DNA of 64,000 nt from Streptomyces hyaluromycini (GTDB taxonomy: Bacteria > Actinomycetota > Actinomycetes > Streptomycetales > Streptomycetaceae): assembly GCF_002217755.1 (NCBI RefSeq), contig NZ_BCFL01000016.1:1408319-1472318 (forward strand), given 5' to 3'. The notes beneath the pieces are model-generated. The model saw nothing but the letters and a program-made list of their open reading frames with translations. It was not told the origin of the DNA and ran no database searches. Position 1 is the stretch's first letter; each line of letters begins with the position of its first letter. The position numbers were made by a program, and so were the translations under genes. Positions 11,024 to 20,667 of the stretch are shown in pieces.

Positions 11024-14000
11024 TCAGACCTCTTCGACGCTGCTCGGCTCGCGCCGGGACAGGTCGATGCCGAGCTCCTCCGCAGCGCGGAAGACGTCCT
11101 CGTCGGTGTCACGCATCTCGATGGACATACCGTCGCTGGACAGCACCTCCACGTTCAGGCAGAGCGACTGCATCTCCTTGATGAGGACCTTGAAGGACTC
11201 GGGGATGCCGGGCTCGGGGATGTTCTCGCCCTTGACGATGGCCTCGTAGACCTTCACGCGGCCGGTGACGTCGTCGGACTTGATGGTCAGCAGCTCCTGG
11301 AGGGCGTAGGCGGCGCCGTACGCCTCCAGCGCCCACACCTCCATCTCGCCGAACCGCTGGCCGCCGAACTGGGCCTTACCGCCCAGCGGCTGCTGGGTGA
11401 TCATCGAGTACGGGCCGGTCGAACGGGCGTGCAGCTTGTCGTCGACCAGGTGGTGGAGCTTGAGGATGTACATGTAGCCGATGGAGATCGGGTCCGGGAA
11501 CGGCTCACCGGAACGGCCGTCGAACAGCCGCGCCTTACCGGTCGGCTGCACCAGGCGGTCGCCGTCGCGGTTCGGGATGGTGTGCTGGAGCAGACCCGCC
11601 AGCTCGTCCTCGCGGGCACCGTCGAAGACCGGGGTGGCGACGTTGGTGCGCGGGGCGACCTGGTCGGCGCCGATGACCTGGAGCCGCTGGGCCCAGTCGT
11701 CGGCGAGGCCGGAGACGTCCCAGCCGCGGCTGGCGAGCCAGCCGAGGTGGATCTCCAGGACCTGTCCCGGGTTCATTCGGGACGGGACACCGAGCGGGTT
11801 GAGGATGATGTCGACCGGAGTTCCGTCCTCGAGGAACGGCATGTCCTCGATGGGAAGGATCTTCGAGATGACACCCTTGTTGCCGTGGCGGCCGGCGAGC
11901 TTGTCACCGTCGGTGATCTTGCGCTTCTGCGCGACGTAGACGCGGACCAGCTGGTTCACGCCCGGCGGCAGCTCGTCGCCCTCCTCGCGGTCGAAGACGC
12001 GCACGCCGATGATCTTGCCGATCTCGCCGTGCGGCACCTTCAGCGAGGTGTCGCGGACCTCACGGGCCTTCTCACCGAAGATCGCGCGGAGCAGGCGCTC
12101 CTCCGGCGTCAGCTCGGTCTCGCCCTTGGGCGTGACCTTGCCGACGAGGATGTCACCGGCGACGACCTCGGCACCGATCCGGATGATGCCGCGCTCGTCG
12201 AGGTCGGCGAGGACCTCCTCGGAGACGTTCGGGATGTCCCGGGTGATCTCCTCGGGGCCGAGCTTGGTGTCACGGGCGTCGACCTCGTGCTCCTCGATGT
12301 GGATCGAGGAGAGGACGTCGTCCTGCACGAGGCGCTGCGACAGGATGATCGCGTCCTCGTAGTTGTGACCCTCCCACGGCATGAACGCCACGAGCAGGTT
12401 CTTGCCGAGGGCCATCTCGCCGTTCTCGGTGGCCGGGCCGTCGGCCAGGACCTGGCCCTCGATGATCCGGTCGCCCTCGTCGACGATGACCTTCTGGTTG
12501 ACCGAGGTGCCCTGGTTGGAGCGGGCGAACTTGGCCAGGCGGTACGTGATGTACGTGCCGTCGTCGTTGGCGGTGGTGATGTAGTCCGCGGAGACCTCCT
12601 GGACCACACCCGCCTTCTCGGCCTTGACCACGTCGCCGGCGTCGACGGCGGAGCGGTACTCCATGCCGGTGCCGACGAGCGGGGACTCGCTCTTGATCAG
12701 CGGCACGGCCTGCCGCATCATGTTCGCGCCCATGAGGGCACGGTTGGCGTCGTCGTGCTCGAGGAACGGGATCATGGCGGTCGCGACCGACACCATCTGG
12801 CGCGGCGAGACGTCCATGTAGTCCACGTCGTCACCGGCGACGTAGTCGACCTCGCCGCCACGACGGCGGACGAGCACCCGGGCCTCGGAGAAGCGCATGT
12901 CGTCGTTGAGGCCGGCGTTGGCCTGCGCGATGACGAACCGGTCCTCCTCGTCGGCGGTCAGGTAGTCCACCTCGTCGGTGACCTGGCCGTCGACGACCTT
13001 GCGGTACGGGGTCTCGACGAAACCGAACGCGTTGACGCGACCGTAGGAGGCGAGCGAGCCGATCAGACCGATGTTCGGGCCTTCGGGGGTCTCGATCGGG
13101 CACATACGGCCGTAGTGCGACGGGTGCACGTCACGGACCTCGAAGCCGGCCCGCTCACGGGAGAGACCACCCGGGCCAAGAGCCGACAGACGGCGCTTGT
13201 GGGTGAGACCCGACAGCGGGTTGTTCTGGTCCATGAACTGGGACAGCTGGCTGGTGCCGAAGAACTCCTTGATGGAGGCGACGACCGGCCGGATGTTGAT
13301 CAGGGTCTGCGGCGTGATCGCCTCGACGTCCTGGGTCGTCATGCGCTCACGCACGACGCGCTCCATACGGGCCAGACCCGTGCGGACCTGGTTCTGGATG
13401 AGCTCGCCGACGCTGCGCAGACGACGGTTGCCGAAGTGGTCGATGTCGTCGGTCTCGACGACGATGTTCACGCCGCTGTCACCGACGGTCTCGGTCTCGC
13501 CGGCGTGCAGCTTCACCAGGTACTTGATCGTCGAGATGACGTCCTCGACGGTCAGGACGCCCGCGTCCAGCGGAGCCTCCGCACCCAGCTTCTTGTTGAC
13601 CTTGTAGCGGCCGACCTTGGCGAGGTCGTAGCGCTTGGGGTTGAAGTACAGGTTCTCCAGGAGCGTCTGCGCGGCCTCACGCGTGGGGGGCTCGCCCGGA
13701 CGCAGCTTGCGGTAGATGTCGAGCAGCGCGTCGTCCTGGCCCTGGGTGTGGTCCTTCTCCAGGGTGGCGCGCATCGACTCGTACTCGCCGAACTCCTCGA
13801 GAATCTGCTCGGTGGTCCAGCCGAGCGCCTTCAGGAGGACGGTGACGGACTGCTTGCGCTTGCGGTCGATACGGACACCGACCATGTCGCGCTTGTCGAT
13901 CTCCATCTCCAGCCAGGCACCCCGGGACGGGATGATCTTGGCGGAGAAGATGTCCTTGTCGGACGTCTTGTCGATGGAGGAGTCGAAGTAGACACCGGGC

Positions 14001-14509
14001 GAGCGGACCAGCTGCGACACGACGACACGCTCGGTGCCGTTGATGACGAAGGTGCCCTTGTGCGTCATGAGCGGGAAGTCGCCCATGAAGACCGTCTGGG
14101 ACTTGATCTCGCCGGTCTCGTTGTTGGTGAACTCGGCCGTGACGAAGAGCGGGGCGGCGTACGTGAAGTCGCGCTCCTTGCACTCGTCGATGCTGTTCTT
14201 CGGCGGCTCGAAGCGGTGGTCGCGGAACGTCAGCGACATCGACCCGGAGAAGTCCTCGATCGGGGAGATCTCCTCGAAGATCTCCTCCAGACCGGACTTG
14301 GTGGGGACGTCCTGACCGGACTCCAGAGCCTCCTCGACCCGACTCTGCCAGGCGGTGTTCCCGAGCAGCCAGTCAAAGCTCTCGGTCTGCAGCGCGAGCA
14401 GGTTGGGAACCTCGAGAGGCTCCTTGATCTTTGCAAAAGAGATGCGCAGCGGGGCAGTGCTGGCGCCGTTGTTCATATTCGCGTTCGAGGCAGTGCGCGA
14501 GGCGGCCAA
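11024..14509 (-). CDS. rpoB: DNA-directed RNA polymerase subunit beta
   Basis: Starting at TTG 14509, the product is 1161 residues, the length I recall for S. coelicolor RpoB, and begins [25 protein letters not shown] on the coding strand lies 7 bp upstream of this TTG. A GTG ten codons further up (14539) lacks comparable support. The rifampicin region has the standard sensitive-type residues ([46 protein letters not shown]). The catalytic core and C-terminal clamp segment ([20 protein letters not shown]) are intact. A promoter candidate lies at 14673-14701, and rpoC follows. Confidence 0.97.
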   Translation of the reverse strand: MAASRTASNANMNNGASTAPLRISFAKIKEPLEVPNLLALQTESFDWLLGNTAWQSRVEEALESGQDVPTKSGLEEIFEEISPIEDFSGSMSLTFRDHRFEPPKNSIDECKERDFTYAAPLFVTAEFTNNETGEIKSQTVFMGDFPLMTHKGTFVINGTERVVVSQLVRSPGVYFDSSIDKTSDKDIFSAKIIPSRGAWLEMEIDKRDMVGVRIDRKRKQSVTVLLKALGWTTEQILEEFGEYESMRATLEKDHTQGQDDALLDIYRKLRPGEPPTREAAQTLLENLYFNPKRYDLAKVGRYKVNKKLGAEAPLDAGVLTVEDVISTIKYLVKLHAGETETVGDSGVNIVVETDDIDHFGNRRLRSVGELIQNQVRTGLARMERVVRERMTTQDVEAITPQTLINIRPVVASIKEFFGTSQLSQFMDQNNPLSGLTHKRRLSALGPGGLSRERAGFEVRDVHPSHYGRMCPIETPEGPNIGLIGSLASYGRVNAFGFVETPYRKVVDGQVTDEVDYLTADEEDRFVIAQANAGLNDDMRFSEARVLVRRRGGEVDYVAGDDVDYMDVSPRQMVSVATAMIPFLEHDDANRALMGANMMRQAVPLIKSESPLVGTGMEYRSAVDAGDVVKAEKAGVVQEVSADYITTANDDGTYITYRLAKFARSNQGTSVNQKVIVDEGDRIIEGQVLADGPATENGEMALGKNLLVAFMPWEGHNYEDAIILSQRLVQDDVLSSIHIEEHEVDARDTKLGPEEITRDIPNVSEEVLADLDERGIIRIGAEVVAGDILVGKVTPKGETELTPEERLLRAIFGEKAREVRDTSLKVPHGEIGKIIGVRVFDREEGDELPPGVNQLVRVYVAQKRKITDGDKLAGRHGNKGVISKILPIEDMPFLEDGTPVDIILNPLGVPSRMNPGQVLEIHLGWLASRGWDVSGLADDWAQRLQVIGADQVAPRTNVATPVFDGAREDELAGLLQHTIPNRDGDRLVQPTGKARLFDGRSGEPFPDPISIGYMYILKLHHLVDDKLHARSTGPYSMITQQPLGGKAQFGGQRFGEMEVWALEAYGAAYALQELLTIKSDDVTGRVKVYEAIVKGENIPEPGIPESFKVLIKEMQSLCLNVEVLSSDGMSIEMRDTDEDVFRAAEELGIDLSRREPSSVEEV

Positions 14510-14672
14510 GAGGGGGTCCTTCCGAGGGCTCGGACTCACTACGCGCTCCCCGGTCCCTTCCCGGACACAGAGACAGAAACCCCAGTTCAGAGGAGGTTCG
14601 GTCGTCGGCGTTCGGGTGAGGGCAGACCCCTGGTGACGGGCAGGGGAAGGCTAACAGGCAGCGCAAAGGGTC

Positions 14673-14701
14673 AGTGTAGCCACTTGGCACACTGATGTCC
14701 A
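14673..14701 (-). promoter_or_regulatory. Candidate housekeeping promoter for rpoBC
   Basis: On the minus strand, TGGACA (14701-14696) and TACACT (14678-14673) are separated by exactly 17 bp, close to the HrdB-type -35/-10 consensus. Transcription would start near 14666 and give a leader of about 155 nt before the rpoB TTG. Confidence 0.55.
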
Positions 14702-14960
14702 GTCTCCATTTTCTGAGACCCTCTTCATCGTCAACGCCTGCGTCATGCCTGCCCTCAACGCACGTTGATACTGCCCTCTTCGTCGCCGATCCATGCCTCG
14801 GATTCGGACCGTTCTGGCGACGCGTCCTGAGAATTGCGCGCTGCGTGCGGTTCGTCAAGGCCCCTCTGCGCAAACCCGGTGCGCCGGAGACACAACGAAG
14901 ATCACCATACCCCCCGCCGTCACAGGTGCAAGGCAACCGTGGTCGGCCTTCCAGGAACGC

Positions 14961-14996
14961 CGAAGAGCGACCACCCGGATGGATGATCGCTCTTCG
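14961..14996 (-). terminator. Partial terminator/attenuator after rplL
   Basis: CGAAGAGCGA (14961-14970) pairs perfectly with TCGCTCTTCG (14987-14996) across a 16-nt loop. It lies about 70 bp downstream of the rplL stop. No T-run follows, so it may attenuate rather than fully stop readthrough into rpoBC. Confidence 0.6.
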
Positions 14997-15063
14997 CGGT
15001 CTGCGCGTTACAGCCCCCGAGGGGGTGTTTCAGCACACAGAGGTCTGCTCGACCTCAGAGGCC

Positions 15064-15444
15064 TTACTTGACCTCGACGGAGGCGCCGGCGGCCTTGAGG
15101 GACTCGGCGGCCTTCTCCGCGGCCTCCTTGGCGACCTTCTCGAGAACGGGCTTCGGGGCGCCGTCCACGAGGTCCTTGGCCTCCTTCAGGCCGAGGGAGG
15201 TCAGCTCACGCACGACCTTGATGACCTGGATCTTCTTGTCGCCGGCGCCGGTGAGGACGACGTCGAACTCGTCCTGCTCCTCAGCGGCCTCGACCGGGGC
15301 GCCCGGGGCGGCGGGGCCCGCAACGGCGACCGCGGCGGCGGCGGTGACGTCGAACTTCTCCTCGAACGCCTTCACGAACTCGGAGAGCTGGATCAGGGTC
15401 ATCGTCTCGAACTCGGCGAGCAGTTCGTCCTGGGTGAGAGCCAC
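15064..15444 (-). CDS. rplL: 50S ribosomal protein L7/L12
   Basis: 126 residues, start GTG at 15444. The N-terminal dimerisation helix region ([26 protein letters not shown]) leads through an Ala/Gly/Pro hinge (~35-55) to the compact C-terminal domain ([40 protein letters not shown]), which binds translation factors. It is the multicopy stalk protein attached to L10. It lies 124 bp after rplJ in the standard rplJL order. Confidence 0.97.
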   Translation of the reverse strand: MALTQDELLAEFETMTLIQLSEFVKAFEEKFDVTAAAAVAVAGPAAPGAPVEAAEEQDEFDVVLTGAGDKKIQVIKVVRELTSLGLKEAKDLVDGAPKPVLEKVAKEAAEKAAESLKAAGASVEVK

Positions 15445-15568
15445 GATGGCTTTCCTTCCACTAATTCGGCTGGTGCCGGATGTACATGTCTGGCGGGCGT
15501 ACGTTCGGCCCGCTACGACCTCTGCCTCAGGCGCTGGGCCTCAGGCGGCGGTCATTTCGCGAGCCGAG

Positions 15569-16099
15569 TTACTCGGCACCGCCCTGCTCGTCCTGCTTGG
15601 CGCGAAGCGCGTCCACGGTGCGGACGAACTTCGACGGGAGCGCCTGGAAGAGCTGTGCAGCCTGCGTCTGCTTGCCCTTCATGGCGCCCGCCAGCTTGGC
15701 GAGCAGAACCTCGCGGGACTCAAGGTCCGCAAGCTTCTTGATCTCGTCGGCGGACAGCGCCTTGCCGTCAAGGACACCGCCCTTGATGACGAGGTTCGGG
15801 TTGTCCTTGGCGAAGTCACGAAGACCCTTCGCCGACTCCACCGGGTCACCGGTGACGAAGGCGACCGCCGTCGGACCGTTGAACAGGTCGTCGAGCGTCG
15901 TGATCCCGGCCTCGTTGGCCGCAATCTTGGTCAGCGTGTTCTTCACCACGGCGTACTGGGCGTTCTCACCGAGCGACCGGCGCAGCGTCTTGAGCTGCGC
16001 CACGGTGAGACCCCGGTACTCGGTCAGCACGGCGGCGTTCGAGCTGCGGAACTGCTCCGTCAGCTCGGCTACCGCGGCAGCCTTGTCGGGCCTTGCCAT
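15569..16099 (-). CDS. rplJ: 50S ribosomal protein L10
   Basis: 176 residues. The N-terminal rRNA-binding domain ([40 protein letters not shown]) and the C-terminal helix that carries L7/L12 dimers are present. The ATG at 16099 follows GAAGGAGG on the coding strand. It lies directly upstream of rplL. In bacteria the L10(L12) complex usually represses this operon by binding its own leader; the long leader here fits that scheme. Confidence 0.97.
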   Translation of the reverse strand: MARPDKAAAVAELTEQFRSSNAAVLTEYRGLTVAQLKTLRRSLGENAQYAVVKNTLTKIAANEAGITTLDDLFNGPTAVAFVTGDPVESAKGLRDFAKDNPNLVIKGGVLDGKALSADEIKKLADLESREVLLAKLAGAMKGKQTQAAQLFQALPSKFVRTVDALRAKQDEQGGAE

Positions 16100-16413
16100 A
16101 GAGCGTCGGCCTCCTTCCGGGTGATGAGGACCGCTCAGAAGGGGCTGGGGAAAACGAAACGCCCCGGCGCAGGCGCACGGGGCGTAGCTCGACCGAAGTC
16201 ACACACGCGATGCATGCGTCTCCGGGAGCACTTCCACAGTCACCTGCGCGGGTCGTCCGCGGTTCAGCGGATCCTTCGGCCGCCGCACACTCTTACGAGC
16301 ACACGGCAACGACCAGCGGTCTTTGGCTTCTCCAGGAGAGTACGGGACCGGTGCGCCGTCGAGCAAATCGGCCCCGGTCGGTCACCGGCGGACCAGGGGA
16401 TCGGCCCGGCGGC
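16100..16413 (-). other. rplJL leader and upstream spacer (314 bp)
   Basis: No gene is visible. On the minus strand a promoter-like pair (TTGCTC, 18 bp, TACTCT; 16366-16337) would yield a leader of roughly 230 nt. It contains a hairpin with arms ACGCCCCG (16159-16166) and CGGGGCGT (16178-16185), followed by TTTCGTTTT. The layout fits an autoregulatory L10 leader or attenuator. Confidence 0.5.
16337..16366 (-). promoter_or_regulatory. Candidate rplJL promoter
   Basis: Minus strand TTGCTC (16366-16361) and TACTCT (16342-16337) with an 18-bp spacer. A plausible but imperfect housekeeping promoter. Confidence 0.35.
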
Positions 16414-17334
16414 TCAGGAGGTCAGCCCGCTCGCGCCCTGCGTCTTGAGCAGCGTCTTGAAGTCCGCGGTGTCGCCGGCCGGGGGCTTCCGCGCGCTGAC
16501 CTTCACGCCGTAGTCGCTGTAGTGCGCGGTCTGGGTCATCGTGCCGTTCGCCGTGTCGGCCTTCTCGGTCTTCTTGACCAGCAGGTCCTGGGCGTTGACC
16601 CAGATGTCGACGGTCTCGGTGCTGACGCCGGCCTGGGTGAGCTGCTTCTTCAGGCCGGCCAGCTGGCTCGCCGTGAGGCTGCTGCTCTGCCCGGCCAGGT
16701 CGGCCACGTTCACCGTGCCCGCGTAGTGGGTGGTGGCCTGGCCGTCGACCTTCTCCTCGCCGACCCTCTTCACGTCGCCGGAGGCCAGCAGCATCTGCAC
16801 GGACTTGTTGGGCGTGGTGTTCTGCATCTGGTCCTTGAGCAGCGCGCCCGAGCCGCCCGCGACGGAGGCCAGGTCGCCGTACCCGTACCGGATCCAGTGC
16901 TTGCCGCCGGTCTGTGCGGCGAACGTGTCGCTCATCTTCGCGTAGTAGGCGTCGGGCAGATAGCGGGCCTCCATCGACGTCGTACCGAGCCGGCGCATCA
17001 GCTCGGCGGTGCTGCCGCCGGTGTAGGTGATGGTGACCGTGCCGGTTATGCCGTCGTCCCAGGCGAGGCTGCCGTTCGTCGTCATGGACAGCAGGGAGCC
17101 CATGGTCGTGGTGGAGCGGACCCGGGCGGAGTCGGCGCTGTCGGTGGACCTCTCCGCGGAGCGCAGCGCGGCGACGGGGCTGACCCGGGTCGCGGCGCGG
17201 GAACCGGCCCGGTCCTCCTTGCCGGAGCCTCCCGAGCTTCCCGAACCGCCCGCGGAGCTGCAGGCGGCCACCCCGGTCAGCGCGGCCGCCACCGCGATCG
17301 AGACGGCCGTACGACGCACCTGCCTGCTCTTCAT
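16414..17334 (-). CDS. Secreted lipoprotein, LppX/LolA-like (306 aa)
   Basis: Starting at ATG 17334, the protein begins MKSRQVRRTAVSIAVAAALTGVAACSS: a basic n-region, hydrophobic core and VAAC lipobox, giving a lipid-anchored Cys at about residue 25. A Gly/Ser linker follows, then a beta-rich domain with repeated substrate-cradle-like strands (GTVTITYTGG, YYAKMSD, GKHWIRYGYGDLAS, DIWVNAQDLLVKKTEK). This resembles LppX/LprAFG or LolA-type lipoproteins that carry lipids. An in-frame upstream ATG at 17406 would bury the signal peptide and is rejected. It sits between the rplKA and rplJL units, as in other Streptomyces. Its ligand is unknown. Confidence 0.75.
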   Translation of the reverse strand: MKSRQVRRTAVSIAVAAALTGVAACSSAGGSGSSGGSGKEDRAGSRAATRVSPVAALRSAERSTDSADSARVRSTTTMGSLLSMTTNGSLAWDDGITGTVTITYTGGSTAELMRRLGTTSMEARYLPDAYYAKMSDTFAAQTGGKHWIRYGYGDLASVAGGSGALLKDQMQNTTPNKSVQMLLASGDVKRVGEEKVDGQATTHYAGTVNVADLAGQSSSLTASQLAGLKKQLTQAGVSTETVDIWVNAQDLLVKKTEKADTANGTMTQTAHYSDYGVKVSARKPPAGDTADFKTLLKTQGASGLTS

Positions 17335-17413
17335 CCCGCCCACCCCCGTGAAGGTCCCGTACCCCGACGCTAACCCAGGGCACTGACAGTGCGCCGGGAG
17401 TCGCACAAACAGC

Positions 17414-17454
17414 AGGACGGGCCCCGCAACCCTTTCGGTTGCGGGGCCCGTCCT
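17414..17454. terminator. Strong hairpin terminator after rplKA
   Basis: A perfect 18-bp stem, AGGACGGGCCCCGCAACC (17414-17431), pairs with 17437-17454 around a 5-nt loop. It lies about 45 bp beyond the rplA stop and just upstream of the lipoprotein gene. Confidence 0.85.
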
Positions 17455-17499
17455 GGTGCTGTCGCGTCCCTGACGCGGCTACCGGAGCGAGCGCGGGGC

Positions 17500-18225
17500 T
17501 CAGACGGCGGCCGGGTCCTCCTCGACGAGGAGGTTGCGGGTGCGGTTCGAGTCGACCGGAATGCCGGGGCCCATCGTGGTGCTGATGGCGGCCTTCTTGA
17601 TGTAACGGCCCTTGGCGGCGGACGGCTTCAGACGGAGGATCTCCTCCAGCGCGGCGCCGTAGTTCTCCACCAGCTTGTCGTCCTCGAAGGACGTCTTGCC
17701 GATGATGAAGTGCAGGTTCGAGTGCTTGTCGACGCGGAACTCGATCTTGCCGCCCTTGATCTCCGTGACGGCCTTGGCCGTGTCGGGGGTCACGGTGCCG
17801 GTCTTCGGGTTCGGCATCAGACCACGCGGGCCGAGGACGCGGCCGAGGCGGCCGACCTTGCCCATGAGGTCCGGGGTGGCGACGACGGCGTCGAAGTCCA
17901 GACGGCCCTTCGCCACCTCGTCGATCAGTTCGTCGGCGCCGACGATGTCGGCGCCCGCGGCACGCGCGGCCTCGGCACGGTCACCGGTCGCGAAGACCAG
18001 GACCCGGGCGGTCTTGCCGGTGCCGTGCGGGAGGTTCACGGTGCCACGGACCATCTGGTCGGCCTTGCGCGGGTCGACACCCAGGCGGAAGGCGACCTCG
18101 ACGGTGCCGTCGAACTTGGTCGTGGAGGTCTCCTTGGCGAGACGGACGGCCTCGAGCGGGGCGTACAGCTTCTCCCGGTCGATCTTCTCGTCCGCAGCGC
18201 GAAGGGCCTTGCTGCGCTTGCTCAC
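17500..18225 (-). CDS. rplA: 50S ribosomal protein L1
   Basis: 241 residues, start GTG at 18225 after AGGAGC. The L1 signature region is present ([30 protein letters not shown]). L1 forms the mobile stalk that helps release deacylated tRNA, and in many bacteria it represses its own operon. It follows rplK by 81 bp and is closed by the 17414-17454 terminator. Confidence 0.97.
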   Translation of the reverse strand: MSKRSKALRAADEKIDREKLYAPLEAVRLAKETSTTKFDGTVEVAFRLGVDPRKADQMVRGTVNLPHGTGKTARVLVFATGDRAEAARAAGADIVGADELIDEVAKGRLDFDAVVATPDLMGKVGRLGRVLGPRGLMPNPKTGTVTPDTAKAVTEIKGGKIEFRVDKHSNLHFIIGKTSFEDDKLVENYGAALEEILRLKPSAAKGRYIKKAAISTTMGPGIPVDSNRTRNLLVEEDPAAV

Positions 18226-18306
18226 AACTTGCTCCTGTGTGTTCTGAAGGAGTCGTGGTGTACGGGCCGAGCAGGCCCTACCACGGTGGTTCTACGAAGG
18301 TGGGGT

Positions 18307-18741
18307 TCAGCCCTCGACCGTGATGCCCATGGAACGGGCGGTGCCGGCGATGATCTTCGACGCGGCGTCCAGGTCGTTGGCGTTGAGGTCGGGCAGCTTG
18401 GTCTGGGCGATCTCGCGGACCTGCGCCTCGGTGATCTTGGCGACCTTGGTCTTGTGCGGCTCGCCGGAGCCCTTCTCGACACCAGCGGCCTTGAGGATCA
18501 TCTTGGCGGCCGGCGGGGTCTTGGTGACGAAGGTGAAGGAACGGTCGTCGTAGACCGTGATCTCCACCGGGATGACCCAACCGCGCTGCGACTCGGTCGC
18601 GGCGTTGTAGGCCTTGCAGAACTCCATGATGTTGACGCCGTGCTGACCGAGCGCGGGGCCGACCGGCGGAGCCGGGTTCGCCGCACCGGCGTTGATCTGG
18701 AGCTTGATGAGCCCCGTGACCTTCTTCTTCTTGGGAGGCAT
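18307..18741 (-). CDS. rplK: 50S ribosomal protein L11
   Basis: 144 residues from ATG 18741, preceded by GGAGAG on the coding strand. The N-terminal domain has the conserved [20 protein letters not shown] segment where thiostrepton-type antibiotics act with 23S rRNA. The C-terminal domain ends in the RSMGITVEG motif. L11 sits at the GTPase centre and is needed for RelA activation. The usual rplK-rplA pair. Confidence 0.97.
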
Positions 18742-18850
18742 AGCTCTCCGGGTCCTTTCATTTCGGGTCCTGCCTGCGCGAGGGGACCAACCCGAACGCA
18801 GGCATACCGCACAACGATAACGGGTATAGATGCGCGGCCAAAAACGAAGC

Positions 18851-18884
18851 AGGTCAGGGGGCCCGCTTGAGGCCAACCTGACCT
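18851..18884 (-). terminator. Hairpin downstream of nusG
   Basis: AGGTCAGG (18851-18858) pairs with CCTGACCT (18877-18884), with an inner GCC/GGC pairing. It lies ~95 bp past the nusG stop, beyond the repeat element at 18893-18953 and before rplK. Confidence 0.6.
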
Positions 18885-18892
18885 GACTTACC

Positions 18893-18953
18893 TAGGGGCG
18901 CGGGGCTGTATCAATTTGCGGCTACCGCCGCGTGAGCGCGAACAACCCCCACC
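18893..18953. repeat. Streptomyces-type intergenic palindromic repeat, copy 2
   Basis: It begins TAGGGGCGCGGGGCTG and matches the copy at 5448-5507 over most of its length, with a few substitutions (for example the inner GCGGCTACCGCCGC). It lies just past the nusG stop, next to a hairpin terminator. The two copies share length, core and position at the end of a transcription unit. Confidence 0.7.
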
Positions 18954-18978
18954 GGCCCGCAGCCGACGAACGACCGAC

Positions 18979-19860
18979 TCAGTTCTTCTGAATCTGGTCG
19001 AACGAAAGCTCGACCGGCGTCTCACGCCCGAAGATCTCCACCAGACCCTTGACCTTCTTGGAGTCCGGGTTGATCTCGTTGATCGTGGCCTGCAACGTGG
19101 CGAACGGACCGTCGGTCACCGTCACCGAGTCGCCCACCTCGAAGTCCAGCACCTGGACCTCGACCTTGCGCTGCGGCGCCGGCTTGCCCTCGGCCTCCGC
19201 CGCCTCGCGTGCCGCCTTCTCCTCGGCCTCCGGCGCGAGCATCTTGACGATCTCGTCCAGGGTCAGCGGGTAGGGGTCGTACGCGTTGCCGACGAAGCCG
19301 GTGACGCCGGGGGTGTTGCGGACGACACCCCACGACTCGTTGGTCAGGTCCATGCGGACGAGCACATAACCGGGCAGCTTGTTCTGCTTGATGGTCTTGC
19401 GGTCGCCGTTCTTGATCTGGACGACCTCTTCCTGCGGCACCTCGGCCTGGAAGATGTAGTCCTCGACGTTCAGCGAGACGGCGCGCTGCTCCAGGTTGGT
19501 CTTCACGCGGTTCTCGTAGCCGGCGTAGGTGTGGATGACGTACCACTCGCCCGGCAGCAGGCGCAGCTCCTCGCGGAGCGCCTGGACGGGGTCGACCGGC
19601 TCGGCGGGCTCCTCCTCGACGAGCTCGTCCTCGACGGCCTCGTCTTCGGCGTCCTCGGCGTCCTCGTCTTCCGCATCCTCGGCGAGCTCGTCCTCGTCCT
19701 CGACGTGGACCGCGGTCTCCTCGGCCGGCTCCCCCAGTTCGGCCTCGGCAGCCTCGAACTCGTCCTGCTCGTCCGCGCCCTCGACGATGTCCAGCTCGTC
19801 TTCGACGGCCTCTTCGGGCTCGACGGCCTCGACGGCGTCGTTCAGGTTCGGGTCAGACAC
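18979..19860 (-). CDS. nusG: Transcription termination/antitermination factor NusG
   Basis: 293 residues from GTG 19860. The first ~95 residues are a very acidic, low-complexity extension (repeated EDAED/EDE/VEDE). The NGN domain follows ([50 protein letters not shown]), then a charged linker and the C-terminal KOW domain ([24 protein letters not shown]). NusG binds RNA polymerase and couples it to Rho or the ribosome. Long acidic N-terminal tails are known in actinobacterial NusG. It follows secE in the usual order. Confidence 0.96.
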   Translation of the reverse strand: MSDPNLNDAVEAVEPEEAVEDELDIVEGADEQDEFEAAEAELGEPAEETAVHVEDEDELAEDAEDEDAEDAEDEAVEDELVEEEPAEPVDPVQALREELRLLPGEWYVIHTYAGYENRVKTNLEQRAVSLNVEDYIFQAEVPQEEVVQIKNGDRKTIKQNKLPGYVLVRMDLTNESWGVVRNTPGVTGFVGNAYDPYPLTLDEIVKMLAPEAEEKAAREAAEAEGKPAPQRKVEVQVLDFEVGDSVTVTDGPFATLQATINEINPDSKKVKGLVEIFGRETPVELSFDQIQKN

Positions 19861-19906
19861 GATGGCTGCTTCTTCCTGGATACATAGGGGTGGAACATGC
19901 GAAATC

Positions 19907-19928
19907 GGGCGCCGGTACCACGGCGCCC
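19907..19928 (-). other. Hairpin in the secE-nusG spacer
   Basis: GGGCGCCG (19907-19914) pairs perfectly with CGGCGCCC (19921-19928) around a 6-nt loop, within the 80-bp spacer between the secE stop and the nusG start. No T-run follows, so an mRNA processing or stability element is more likely than a full terminator. Confidence 0.45.
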
Positions 19929-19940
19929 TTCGCTCTGTGC

Positions 19941-20225
19941 TCAGCCGAAGACGTACTTGGCCGCGTGGTTGAGTCCATAGTCAATCACGGTCACCAGAGC
20001 GATCATGATGGCGACGAAGAAGATCACCACGGTGGTGTACGACGTCAGCTGGTTACGAGTCGGCCAGACGACCTTGCGGAGTTCCGCGATGATCTGGCGG
20101 TAGAAGGTACCGAGGCGCTTCAGCGGGCCCTTCTTGGCACGCTTGCCGCCCTTGCGGCCCTTCTTCTTGGACTCCTGCACCTCATCGGCATCAGGCGTGT
20201 CGATGGAGCCCACGGCGTCCGTCAT
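19941..20225 (-). CDS. secE: Preprotein translocase subunit SecE
   Basis: 94 residues, start ATG 20225. A basic N-terminal half ([20 protein letters not shown]) precedes the conserved SecE core ([45 protein letters not shown]), whose single membrane helix clamps SecY. It lies between tRNA-Trp and nusG, the conserved bacterial arrangement. Confidence 0.95.
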   Translation of the reverse strand: MTDAVGSIDTPDADEVQESKKKGRKGGKRAKKGPLKRLGTFYRQIIAELRKVVWPTRNQLTSYTTVVIFFVAIMIALVTVIDYGLNHAAKYVFG

Positions 20226-20334
20226 TCGTCCTCACCTGGTCCCGGGTCATGGCCGTGCCGCGCCCGGTTTCTGGAGCCGCACGGCGGTGCAATGCTTGTA
20301 CGTACATGCGCACACATCCTGGCGGTGTGTGTAG

Positions 20335-20407
20335 CAGGGCCGGAGGGACTTGAACCCCCAACCGCCGGTTTTGGAGACCGGTGCTCTACCAATTGAGCTA
20401 CGACCCT
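20335..20407 (-). tRNA. trnW: tRNA-Trp (CCA)
   Basis: A full cloverleaf reads on the minus strand from 20407 to 20335 (73 nt). The acceptor AGGGTCG pairs with CGGCCCT (one G-T pair), the anticodon loop has CTCCAAA (anticodon CCA), and the T loop is GGTTCAAGTCC. The CCA tail is not encoded. It lies upstream of secE. Confidence 0.95.
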
Positions 20408-20667
20408 TTGTGTGTCCCCCAACGTACCGCATCCGGCCGGGTGCTCGGTGTGCACCCGCTCAGGCACGGCTGTTGAAGGCCAACGAGGTGAGAGTGTACG
20501 TGCTCCGCGGCGCCGCGTCGAACAGAAAGTGGCAGTCGGGGCGACCGTACGGAAGATCGTCCTGGCCGGGGGCCGGATCCGCACGCTTGTTCATGGTTCG
20601 GCCCGTACTTGTTCAGTCTGTGAAACCGGCGTGCCGGGCAGGTTTCCGGTCTGAAACGATGGGGCCC

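Larger units (their letters stand above)
14510..15063 (-). other. rplL-rpoB spacer (554 bp) with no gene
   Basis: No credible coding sequence was found on either strand. The spacer holds a hairpin close to the rplL stop (14961-14996), an rpoB promoter candidate (14673-14701), and a leader of about 155 nt before the TTG start. The long spacer suggests that rpoBC transcription is set separately from rplJL, with some readthrough. Confidence 0.7.

Noticed and set aside
13140..13270. Rifampicin-resistance substitution in RpoB
   Set aside because: The rif region has the standard sensitive-type residues (D in FMDQN, H in THKRR, S in RLSALG).
11429..14695. 1088-codon open frame antisense to rpoB
   Set aside because: Shadow of rpoB; composition is Val/Leu/Asp/Arg-rich without recognisable motifs or ribosome binding site.
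20335..20407. tRNA genes as prophage attachment sites
   Set aside because: No integrase and no partial tRNA 3' duplication are visible near any of the four tRNAs or at the phage cassette edge.
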